A stretch of DNA of 64,000 bases. Origin: Nocardioides sp. Root122 (GTDB lineage Bacteria > Actinomycetota > Actinomycetes > Propionibacteriales > Nocardioidaceae). The notes under the pieces are model-generated. The model saw only the letters and a list, made by a program, of their open reading frames with translations, was not told the DNA's origin and did not search any database. How positions within the stretch are numbered: position 1 is the stretch's first letter; each line of letters starts with the position of its first letter. The translations under genes were made by a program, and so were the position numbers. Location: positions 799,033 to 863,032 of the forward strand of contig NZ_LMDE01000001.1 in assembly GCF_001425025.1 (NCBI RefSeq), in the 5' to 3' direction. This document shows, in pieces, positions 57,229 to 64,000 of the stretch.

Positions 57229-58688
57229 CGTTCTCTCCTAGCAACTGTGCGGACGGGTACGGCGATCAGCAGGGCCCCGGCGAGCAGCAACAGCCCGGCG
57301 AGGACGAAGAGGACGGCGACGACGGCGTCGAGGACGGGGAGCTGGGCCCCCGTGGCGACGTCGGCGGAGACGCCTCGGGCGCCGTCGGTGCGCATCAGCA
57401 CGAAGGTCCAGCTGCCGTCCTGCGGCTCCCAGTCGAGGGTCGCGCCCGTGCCAGTGGCGCTGGCCACCCAGAACGTCTGGTCCTGGGGCGCCGACCGGGG
57501 CGCTCGGCCTGACGTCTCCTCCAGCACGGCCTTGCCGTCCCGGATCTCGCGGAAGACGTCACGCCCGACGCCGTCGAGGTAGGCGGACACGTCCGCCGAG
57601 CGCGCAACGCCGATGAAGAGGGGCGTCGCGGAATCGCTCTCCGCCGTGACCCGGACGTCGCCCAGGACCCGGTCGGGGACCCAGTCGGGTGCCCCTTCGG
57701 TGGTGATCCGTGCGTCCTCGGAGGTGATGGCCCACGCGCCGCCGTCCATGCCGATGGCGGGACTCATCACGAACCCGTCGTCGCGGTCGGTCGCACCGAC
57801 CAGCGCGAGGGTCCCACCGGCCCCGGCGAGGCCGAGGCCGGCGAGCACCAGGACCGATCCGGCGACGACGGAGACGATGCGCCCGGTGGTCCAGCCCCGG
57901 GGGCCGGCGTGCGGGGCAGCGACGGGCGCGGGCGGGCTGTCCAAGCCGTCCGGACTGTCCGGACTGTCCGGACTGTCCGGGCGGCGGGAGGCCGTGGCGC
58001 TCTCGTGGCCGCCCATGTCGAGGCGGAACGGCGGGTACTCGTCAGTCATCAGTGCGACGTAGCCGGCGACGCGCAGCACCCACCGGTTGAGGCCGAGGAC
58101 GAGGTCGAAGACCTGCTGCGGGTAGCGACCGGTGAACAGCAGGACGACGGCGGCGACCAGCACGAGGACGCCGATGAGGCTGATGCTGATCCAGCTCTCG
58201 TCGTCCGCGCCGCTCACGCCGTACGCCACGCCGCCGGCGAAGAGCGCGACGATCAGGTAGTGCGGGATCGCCAGCAGCCACCACTTCACCAGCACCAGCC
58301 CGCGCGACAGGTGCTCGGGGTGGTCGACACTGAGGTGGGCGGGGTAGTCCGGCACCTCGGCGAGCGTGAACGGCGGGTAGCGGTCGGTGCCGAGCACGCC
58401 GTAGGAGTAGTAGGAGACGCGCCAGCTCCAGCGCATGACGCCGACGTTGAAGTCGAAGATCGGCCGCGGGTAGCGGCCAGTGAACAGGATGGCGAAGAAC
58501 GCCACCACGCTCAGCACCGCGAAGGCGACCCACAAGAAGGCCAGCACGACGTAGTGCGGGATGGCGAGGAACCACTTGACGATCCACAGGCCCCGGCTCA
58601 GGCCGGGGTCGAGGTCGGCGTCGACGTGCACCGGGTAGCTCGGGGGAGCGGCCGGGGGGACGGGTGAGGCGGTGGTCGAGGTGGTCAT
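57225..58688 (-). CDS. DUF4389 membrane protein (two DUF4389 repeats)
   Basis: 487 residues from ATG 58688. Two similar membrane modules: GLSRGLWIVKWFLAIPHYVVLAFLWVAFAVLSVVAFFAILFTGRYPRPIFDFNVGVMRW and GLVLVKWWLLAIPHYLIVALFAGGVAYG ... LLFTGRYPQQVFDLVLGLNRWVLRV. FTGRYP and WxxRV are DUF4389 hallmarks. A short linker carries a 9-bp DNA repeat (SPDSPDSPD), then a third membrane segment, an extracytoplasmic domain of ~170 residues and a last C-terminal helix (LDAVVAVLFVLAGLLLLAGALLIAV). Function unknown. It is coupled to adhP. Confidence 0.8.
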   Translation of the reverse strand: MTTSTTASPVPPAAPPSYPVHVDADLDPGLSRGLWIVKWFLAIPHYVVLAFLWVAFAVLSVVAFFAILFTGRYPRPIFDFNVGVMRWSWRVSYYSYGVLGTDRYPPFTLAEVPDYPAHLSVDHPEHLSRGLVLVKWWLLAIPHYLIVALFAGGVAYGVSGADDESWISISLIGVLVLVAAVVLLFTGRYPQQVFDLVLGLNRWVLRVAGYVALMTDEYPPFRLDMGGHESATASRRPDSPDSPDSPDGLDSPPAPVAAPHAGPRGWTTGRIVSVVAGSVLVLAGLGLAGAGGTLALVGATDRDDGFVMSPAIGMDGGAWAITSEDARITTEGAPDWVPDRVLGDVRVTAESDSATPLFIGVARSADVSAYLDGVGRDVFREIRDGKAVLEETSGRAPRSAPQDQTFWVASATGTGATLDWEPQDGSWTFVLMRTDGARGVSADVATGAQLPVLDAVVAVLFVLAGLLLLAGALLIAVPVRTVARRER

Positions 58689-58889
58689 CAGTGAGCCCTT
58701 CGGTCGACGGCTCCCGGACGGTGCGTGACGCGACCGGGAGCCGCTCGTTCCCCTCGATCGTTGCGCTGCCGCGAGGCACCGGGCAGGGCCGAACGGCACG
58801 ACTTCCCGGGGAGGTGGTGGGACCTAGGACCCTGTCGTCCCCCACGTGGGGGAGCGAGACTCGGGGCATCCACAAGGAGGAGGACCCGC

Positions 58890-59174
58890 ATGGCCCACGC
58901 CCCCGCACCGCCCCCGCCCGACACGGTCCGGCTGGTCGTCGACGACGTGGCCGGCCTCGCGGACCTGGTCCGGGAGGCGGCGCTGCGCGCCCTCGGCTCC
59001 GACCGGGCCCTCGAGCTCGTCGAATCGGCCGTGCCAACGTGCGACCACGCGGCGCGGGCCCGCGCGATCCGGCGCATGGACGAGGCGCTGGACGTCGCCC
59101 GCCGTGCCGCTCCGGGGGTCCAGGTCCGGGTGGGTGCCCCGATCGAGCTGCCCTCACCCAGGCACCCGTCGTGA
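58890..59174 (+). CDS. Small hypothetical protein coupled to the TreT-like gene
   Basis: 94 residues from ATG 58890 with a strong AAGGAGGAGG ribosome-binding site. MAHAPAPPPPDTVRLVVDDVAGLADLVREAALRALG, LVESAVPTCDHAARARAIRRMDEALDVARRAAPG: mostly helical, Ala/Arg-rich. No family recognised. Its stop overlaps the GTG of the glycosyltransferase gene (GTGA), so it is probably made in step with that enzyme and may be a partner. Confidence 0.65.
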   Translation: MAHAPAPPPPDTVRLVVDDVAGLADLVREAALRALGSDRALELVESAVPTCDHAARARAIRRMDEALDVARRAAPGVQVRVGAPIELPSPRHPS

Positions 59175-60523
59175 CGGGGGTCGAGGAGGTCGCGGTCGCC
59201 CCGATCGCGCTGCAGCGGCTGGAGCCCCTGCTGACCCCCGAGCGCGTCGAACGCCTCGAGACGTACGTCGCCGTGGCCCGCCGGCTGCTCGAGGGCCGCA
59301 CCGTCTGGAACCTCAACTCGACCGCGCGTGGCGGCGGGGTCGCGGAGATGCTGCACACGCTCGTGGCCTACGCGGCCGGCACCGGCGTCGACATCCGCTG
59401 GCTGGTCGTCGGCGGTGACCCCGACTTCTTCGCCGTGACCAAGCGCCTGCACAACCGGCTGCACGGCGTCCCCGGCGACGCGGGAGCGCTCGACGCGGCC
59501 GCGCGGGCGACGTACGACGCCACGCTGGCGCGGCACCGTGGCCAGGTCCTCGAGCACGTCCGGCCCGGCGACGTGGTCCTGCTGCACGACCCGCAGACGG
59601 CCGGGCTCGCCCAGGCCCTGCGGGACCGTGGTGCCTTCGTGGTCTGGCGCTGCCACGTGGGGCTCGACGACCACAACGCGTGGACGCGGGAGGCGTGGGG
59701 GTTCCTGCGCGAGCTGGTCGAGCCCGCGCAGGCCTGCATCTTCTCGCGGGAGTCGTTCGCCCCGGACTGGGTCGACCGGCGGTGGCTGCGCGTGATCCCG
59801 CCGTCGCTCGACCCGTTCAGCCCCAAGAACATCGACCTGGACGCGGCCGAGGTCGACCGCTTGGTCCACCGTGAGGGACTCGTGGTCGAGGGGTCGCCGC
59901 TGCCGAGGGACGGCCGCGTCGTGCTGCAGGTGAGCCGGTGGGACCGGCTCAAGGACATGGCGGGCGTGCTCGACGCCTTCGCCGGGCACCTCGACGAGCT
60001 GCCGCCCGACGTCCACCTGGTGCTGGCCGGTCCGGAGGCGACGGGCGTGGCCGACGACCCCGAGGCGGCCGAGGTGCTGGCGGAGTGTCGTGCGCTCTGG
60101 CGCGCGCTCCCCACCCGGGCCCGCGACCGCAGCCACCTGGTGTCGGTGCCGATGGACGACCTCGACGACAACGCCCGGACCGTCAACGCGCTGCAGCGCT
60201 GGGCGACGGTCGTGGTGCAGAAGAGCCTGGCGGAGGGGTTCGGGCTGACCGTGACGGAGCCGATGTGGAAGGGCAGGCCCGTCGTCGCGTCCGCCGTCGG
60301 CGGCATCCTCGACCAGGTCGAGGACGGCGTCAGCGGCCTGCTGCTGCGCGACCCGCGCGACGGCGCCGAGCTGGCAGGCGCACTGTCGTCCCTCCTCGCC
60401 GACGCCGGGCGGCGCGAGGAGATGGGACGCGCGGCGCACGAGCGGGTGCGCGACCACTACCTCGCGGACCGCCACCTGATCCAGTACGTCGAGCTGTTCG
60501 CGCAGCTGATGGGCGAGGTGTAG
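59171..60523 (+). CDS. TreT-like GT4 glycosyltransferase (trehalose synthase type)
   Basis: 450 residues from GTG 59171. The N-terminal acceptor domain carries VWNLNSTARGGGVAEMLHTLVAYAAGTGVDIRWLVVGGDPDFFAVTKRLHNRLHG, closely following trehalose glycosyltransferases (TreT). DVVLLHDPQTAGL, QVSRWDRLKDMAGVLDAFAGH and the donor site VVVQKSLAEGFGLTVTEPMWKGRPVVASAVGGILDQVEDG follow. TreT makes trehalose from NDP-glucose and glucose; here the acceptor is inferred from similarity only. It ends one base before the convergent SulP gene stop. Confidence 0.82.
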   Translation: MTGVEEVAVAPIALQRLEPLLTPERVERLETYVAVARRLLEGRTVWNLNSTARGGGVAEMLHTLVAYAAGTGVDIRWLVVGGDPDFFAVTKRLHNRLHGVPGDAGALDAAARATYDATLARHRGQVLEHVRPGDVVLLHDPQTAGLAQALRDRGAFVVWRCHVGLDDHNAWTREAWGFLRELVEPAQACIFSRESFAPDWVDRRWLRVIPPSLDPFSPKNIDLDAAEVDRLVHREGLVVEGSPLPRDGRVVLQVSRWDRLKDMAGVLDAFAGHLDELPPDVHLVLAGPEATGVADDPEAAEVLAECRALWRALPTRARDRSHLVSVPMDDLDDNARTVNALQRWATVVVQKSLAEGFGLTVTEPMWKGRPVVASAVGGILDQVEDGVSGLLLRDPRDGAELAGALSSLLADAGRREEMGRAAHERVRDHYLADRHLIQYVELFAQLMGEV

Positions 60524-62209
60524 TCACTCCCGGCCGGTTGCGGCGCGGAACGCCTCCAGGGCGGTCGGCAGCGTCGGGAAGATGTGCTCCTCCCCGATGC
60601 GGTCGAGCACGCCGCTCGGCTGCAGCGCGTTGCGCGGGTCCTGCTTGAGCCGGGCCAGCGCCAGCACGATGCCCTTCGCGGCGAGCTCGGCGCGCAGGGT
60701 CTCGAGCGCGTCCGCGCCGGTGAGGTCGACCTCCCCGATGGTCTCGGCGTTGAGCAGCACCCACTCCGGGGCGTACGCCGCCACCGAGTCCCGCACCCGG
60801 GCGAGGAAGTTCTCGGCGTTGGCGAAGAACAGCGGGGCGTCGTAGCGGTAGACGAGCAGCCCGGGGACGGGAGCAGCGTCGTCGTAGTCGTCGACGTCGT
60901 GCATGCCTGCGACGTCGGGCACGAGGCCCTCGACCGCGTCGTGGGGGCGCGCCACCCGGCGGAACACGTCGACGAGGGAGAGGCTGACCGCGACCAGCAC
61001 GCCCTCGAGGACCCCGAGGGCGAGCACGCCGAGCGCGGTGGCGAGCGCGATGACCAGCTCCGTACGCCGGTAGCGCGCGATCCGGACGAACTCCGCGACG
61101 TCCACCAGACGGAGGCCGGCGTAGACGACCACCGCGGCGAGGGCCCCGTCCGGGAACCGGGCGAGCACGGGGCGCAGCGCCACGACCAGGACCAGTGCGG
61201 CGGCCAGGGTGGACAGTCCCGCCCAGCGGGACCTTCCCCCGACGGCGTCGACGATCGCCGTCCGGCTGCCCGAGCTGCTGACCGGGAACCCGTGCACCAG
61301 CCCTGCGGCGACGTTGGAGACCCCCAGCGCGAGGAGCTCGCGCTGCGCGTCGACGCGGTCACCCCGGCGGGCCGCGAAGGCGCGGGCATCGATCACGTTG
61401 TCGGTGAACCCGACCACCGCGATGGCGAGCGCGGTGGTCAGCAGTGCCCACGACCCCAACGACGACAGGGCGGGCAGGCCGACGTCCGGCAGTGCGAACG
61501 GCAGCGTGCCCACGACCGCCACCCCGTCCTCGGAGAGGCGGGCCACGGCCACGGCGAGGGTCGCGGCGAGCATGCCGAGCAGCGGCACAGGTCCGGTGGG
61601 CCACAGCCGGTCGCCGACCAGCAGCACGGCCAGGGTGCCGAGGCACACCGCGAGCGTGGGCCAGTGGATCGCCGACGGGTGCTGCGCCACCCACCACGCC
61701 TGCGTCAGCGGGTCGCCCTCGGGGGCGTCAGCAGCCGTCCCGCGCCCAGTCTGCGACAGCACCATCAGGCCCGCGATGCCGGCCATGTAGCCCACCAGCA
61801 CGGGCTTGGAGAGCAGGTCGGCCAGGAACCCCAGGCCGCCGGCCCACGCGAGCAGGCACACGCCGCCGACCGCCAGGGCCAGCAGCGCCGCGGTGTCCTG
61901 CGCGGACTTCCCGGGCACCGTGATGGCGGCGAGCGCCGCGCCCGTCATCAGCGCCGTCGTCGACTCGGGACCCACGGAGAGCTGCGGGGACGACCCGAGC
62001 AGGAAGTAGACCGCGAGCGCGGCGAACGCCGCCCAGAGCCCGGCGGCGGGCGGCACCCGCGCCAGGCCGGCGTACGCCAGCACCTGCGGGACCAGGTACG
62101 CCGCGACGGTCACGCCCGCGACCACGTCCCGCCGGAGCGCGCGCGCCTCGGGCGGGCGCAGCGAGTCGAGCCACCTGGAGGAGGGAGTGGAGGAGGGTGA
62201 GGTCGTCAT
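60524..62209 (-). CDS. SulP-family anion transporter with STAS domain
   Basis: 561 residues from ATG 62209. SulP core: ALRRDVVAGVTVAAYLVPQVLAYAGLARVPPAAGLWAAFAALAVYFLLGSSPQLSVGPESTTALM, VLVGYMAGIAGLMVLSQ, AVVGFTDNVIDARAFAARRGDRVDAQRELLALGVSNVAAGLVHGFPVSSSGSRTAI. The cytoplasmic STAS domain starts near residue 430 (LLVYRYDAPLFFANAENFLARV, LLNAETIGEVDLTGADALETLRAELAAKGIVLALARLK). SulP proteins import sulfate, bicarbonate or dicarboxylates. It overlaps the upstream hypothetical gene by 4 bases. Confidence 0.9.
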   Translation of the reverse strand: MTTSPSSTPSSRWLDSLRPPEARALRRDVVAGVTVAAYLVPQVLAYAGLARVPPAAGLWAAFAALAVYFLLGSSPQLSVGPESTTALMTGAALAAITVPGKSAQDTAALLALAVGGVCLLAWAGGLGFLADLLSKPVLVGYMAGIAGLMVLSQTGRGTAADAPEGDPLTQAWWVAQHPSAIHWPTLAVCLGTLAVLLVGDRLWPTGPVPLLGMLAATLAVAVARLSEDGVAVVGTLPFALPDVGLPALSSLGSWALLTTALAIAVVGFTDNVIDARAFAARRGDRVDAQRELLALGVSNVAAGLVHGFPVSSSGSRTAIVDAVGGRSRWAGLSTLAAALVLVVALRPVLARFPDGALAAVVVYAGLRLVDVAEFVRIARYRRTELVIALATALGVLALGVLEGVLVAVSLSLVDVFRRVARPHDAVEGLVPDVAGMHDVDDYDDAAPVPGLLVYRYDAPLFFANAENFLARVRDSVAAYAPEWVLLNAETIGEVDLTGADALETLRAELAAKGIVLALARLKQDPRNALQPSGVLDRIGEEHIFPTLPTALEAFRAATGRE

Positions 62210-62787
62210 CGCGACCCGGCCACGAGTCCGGCGTGCCAGCCCGGTGCCCGTCCGCCGGCGGGCGGCGCCACCCGGGCGAGGTCGTGGTCGCTGCGGACGA
62301 GGAGCCACGAGGTCAGCGAGTTGGAGTTCCACATGTCGCCGGTGCGCTGCTCGTCGAGCGCCCAGGTCGCCGTACGGAACTGGGGCGCCAGCTCGAGCAC
62401 CCGCTGCGCGCGCCGGACGTCGGCGCTCATCCGGACCGGGCTGTCGACGGCCTCGTCGACGTCGGGGATCCGTCCGCCCTGCCAGCACCGGACCTCGTAG
62501 CGGAACAGCCGGGACCGCCCCAGCCAGCGCAGGCCTACCGGTCCCTCGGCGACCACGCCCCGATCGGGCTCGCGTGTGTTCCAGACCGGGGCCATCTCGA
62601 TGGCCCAGCGGTCAGGGCCCAGGCGTACCTCGAGGGCGGAGTGGTAGAGGTCGCAGGCGCGGCGGTGCTCACGACGCGCGACGAAGGCCTCGAACACCCG
62701 GCCATTCAGCCGGACGCAGTGCCCGCCTGCGCCGAGCGGCAGCCAGTACAGGTCCACGCTGGCGCGCCGCGACGTGCTCTCGGTCAT
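62206..62787 (-). CDS. Conserved hypothetical protein, first gene of the SulP operon
   Basis: 193 residues from ATG 62787, with GAGGAGGT 4 bases upstream. Soluble; VDLYWLPLGAGGHCVRLNGRVFEAFVARREHRRACDLYHSALEVRLGPDRWAIEMAPVWN and GLRWLGRSRLFRYEVRCWQGGRIPD, SNSLTSWLLVRS. Several Trp/Arg/His positions look conserved, but I cannot name the family. Its stop overlaps the transporter start (ATGA), which suggests a linked function. Confidence 0.7.
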   Translation of the reverse strand: MTESTSRRASVDLYWLPLGAGGHCVRLNGRVFEAFVARREHRRACDLYHSALEVRLGPDRWAIEMAPVWNTREPDRGVVAEGPVGLRWLGRSRLFRYEVRCWQGGRIPDVDEAVDSPVRMSADVRRAQRVLELAPQFRTATWALDEQRTGDMWNSNSLTSWLLVRSDHDLARVAPPAGGRAPGWHAGLVAGSR

Positions 62788-62889
62788 CGCACCTCCTCGG
62801 CGCCAGTCGACCGCGCGCGCACCGCGCCCCGCTAGGGCCCAACGTCCCGCGCTTCCGCGGGGCGGAGGGACCGGTGACAGACTGCGGCC

Positions 62890-64000
62890 ATGGACAACCT
62901 CACCGTCATCGTCCTCGCCGCAGGCGGCGGCACCCGGATGAAGTCGAAGACCATGAAGGTGCTGCACCCCATCGCCGGGCGCTCCATGATCGGCCACGTG
63001 CTGCGCGCCGTGCAGGCCGTCGAGCCCACCCGCGTGGTCGCGGTCGTCGGCCACCAGCGCGAGCAGGTCGGACCCCACATCACGGAGCTGCTGCCCGACG
63101 CGGTGCTGGCCGTGCAGGAGACGCAGGAGGGCACCGGGCACGCCGTACGGATCGCGCTGGAGGCGGCGGGCACGACCACCGGCACGGTGATCGTGGCCGC
63201 TGGCGACACCCCACTGCTGGAGGGCGAGTCGCTGCGGGCGTTCGCCGAGGAGCACGAGGCCGCCCAGCGTGCAGTGAGCATCCTGAGCGGGCGCGTGCCG
63301 AACCCGTTCGGCTACGGCCGCATCGTCCGCAACGCCGAGGGCGACGTCGAGGCGATCGTGGAGGAGAAGGAGGCCACGCCCCAGCAGCAGGCGATCGACG
63401 AGATCAACTCCGGCATCCTGGCCTTCGACGCGGAGTTCCTCGTCTCGGCGCTGCCCCGGATCAGCAACGACAACGCCAAGGGCGAGTACTACCTCACCGA
63501 CGCCGTGGGCCTGGCCCGCGAGGACGGCCTCACGGTCGGCGCGCACCTCATCGAGGACGTCGACCAGACCGAGGGCGCCAACGACCGTGCCCAGCTCGCC
63601 GAGCTCGGTCGCCGGCTCAACAGCCGCATCGTGACGCGCTGGATGAAGGAGGGCGTCACGGTCATGGACCCGGCGACCACCTGGATCGAGGCCGACGTGG
63701 TCCTCGAGCCCGACGCGACGATCCTGCCCGGCACCCAGCTGCTCGGCGCGACCGTGGTCCGCGAGGACGCCGTCGTCGGCCCGGACACCACGCTCAAGGA
63801 CTGCGAGGTCGGCGCCGGCGCCCGCGTCGTACGCACCCACGGCGAGCTCGCCGTCATCGGCGGGGGCGCGACGGTCGGCCCGTTCGCCTACCTCCGGCCG
63901 GGCACCCAGCTCGGCGCCGGCGGCAAGATCGGCACCTTCGTCGAGACCAAGAACGCCCAGATCGGCGACGGCGCCAAGGTGCCGCACCTGTCCTACGTCG
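62890..64000 (+). CDS. glmU: Bifunctional GlcNAc-1-P uridyltransferase / GlcN-1-P acetyltransferase GlmU (3' truncated by window edge)
   Basis: 370 codons visible. Pyrophosphorylase domain: VIVLAAGGGTRMKSKTMKVLHPIAGRSMIGHV (the LxxGxGTRM-K motif), QEGTGHAVRIAL, VIVAAGDTPLLEG, FGYGRIVRN, EINSGI, NAKGEYYLTDAV. The left-handed beta-helix acetyltransferase part begins near residue 255 (GVTVMDPATTWIEADVVLEPDATILPGTQLLG; GPFAYLRPGTQLG), and the window ends in KVPHLSYV. It makes UDP-GlcNAc for peptidoglycan and mycothiol-type pathways. CAGACT lies 6 bases before the ATG. It is divergent from the SulP operon. Confidence 0.95.
   Translation, partial: MDNLTVIVLAAGGGTRMKSKTMKVLHPIAGRSMIGHVLRAVQAVEPTRVVAVVGHQREQVGPHITELLPDAVLAVQETQEGTGHAVRIALEAAGTTTGTVIVAAGDTPLLEGESLRAFAEEHEAAQRAVSILSGRVPNPFGYGRIVRNAEGDVEAIVEEKEATPQQQAIDEINSGILAFDAEFLVSALPRISNDNAKGEYYLTDAVGLAREDGLTVGAHLIEDVDQTEGANDRAQLAELGRRLNSRIVTRWMKEGVTVMDPATTWIEADVVLEPDATILPGTQLLGATVVREDAVVGPDTTLKDCEVGAGARVVRTHGELAVIGGGATVGPFAYLRPGTQLGAGGKIGTFVETKNAQIGDGAKVPHLSYV

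Overview
This window comes from a high-GC Gram-positive chromosome, most likely a Nocardioides or close relative (Nocardioidaceae, Actinobacteria). The evidence is the very GC-rich coding DNA, frequent GTG starts, many genes that look leaderless (a TAnnnT -10 box placed 6-7 bases before the start codon), and actinobacterial gene content: WS/DGAT acyltransferase, DUF3000, the coproporphyrin-dependent heme enzymes, DUF402 and a LigC-type ligase. The genus is an inference; no 16S or ribosomal protein gene is present. No prophage, IS transposase or CRISPR array is visible.

Layout. 1-5 kb: end of an amino-acid binding protein, Ca2+/H+ antiporter, RelA/SpoT synthetase, a lipoprotein and a secreted phosphodiester glycosidase. 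4.9-6.9 kb: an orphan adenine-type DNA methyltransferase and a small GIY-YIG nuclease, each followed by an almost identical repeat element (four tandem units plus a long hairpin) that supplies the stop codon of the gene before it. 6.8-12.5 kb: WS/DGAT, glutamate-cysteine ligase family protein, ThrE-type exporter, DUF402 and an SDR. 12.5-16.3 kb: a histidine kinase/response regulator pair and an ECF42-type sigma factor with its YCII/DGPF partner. 17-21 kb: HrpA helicase. 21-25 kb: a second ECF sigma factor with a SnoaL-like tail, small proteins, a MazF-like protein and a lone solute-binding lipoprotein.

25.2-45.2 kb is the rnd-DUF3000-hemE-cgoX-chdC-msrB neighbourhood, a gene set also clustered in Mycobacterium tuberculosis. 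Here it is interrupted between hemE and cgoX by about 10 kb. The interruption carries an organosulfur scavenging cassette: a LysR regulator, two SfnB/DszC-like flavoenzymes, SfnG dimethylsulfone monooxygenase, SsuD alkanesulfonate monooxygenase, a flavin reductase and an MFS transporter. It also holds a 48-codon coupled micro-ORF made mostly of eight PSDQ repeats, then a DUF4349 lipoprotein and an NYN nuclease-like protein. 42-45 kb: FAD-linked oxidoreductase with a divergent LuxR regulator.

45-52.4 kb: a LigD-type polymerase and a LigC-type ligase (NHEJ-type parts, no Ku seen) flank a glycosyltransferase-Stealth fusion and a sulfotransferase, both probably acting on surface glycans. 52.4-55.9 kb: a four-gene double ABC exporter operon. 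56-64 kb: tRNA-Gln(TTG), an alcohol dehydrogenase with a DUF4389 membrane protein, a TreT-like glycosyltransferase, a SulP transporter and the 5' part of glmU.

The most unusual aspect is the number of different palindromic or tandem intergenic repeats (at least eight families). Most lie just past the 3' ends of genes, and several overlap the stop codon itself.
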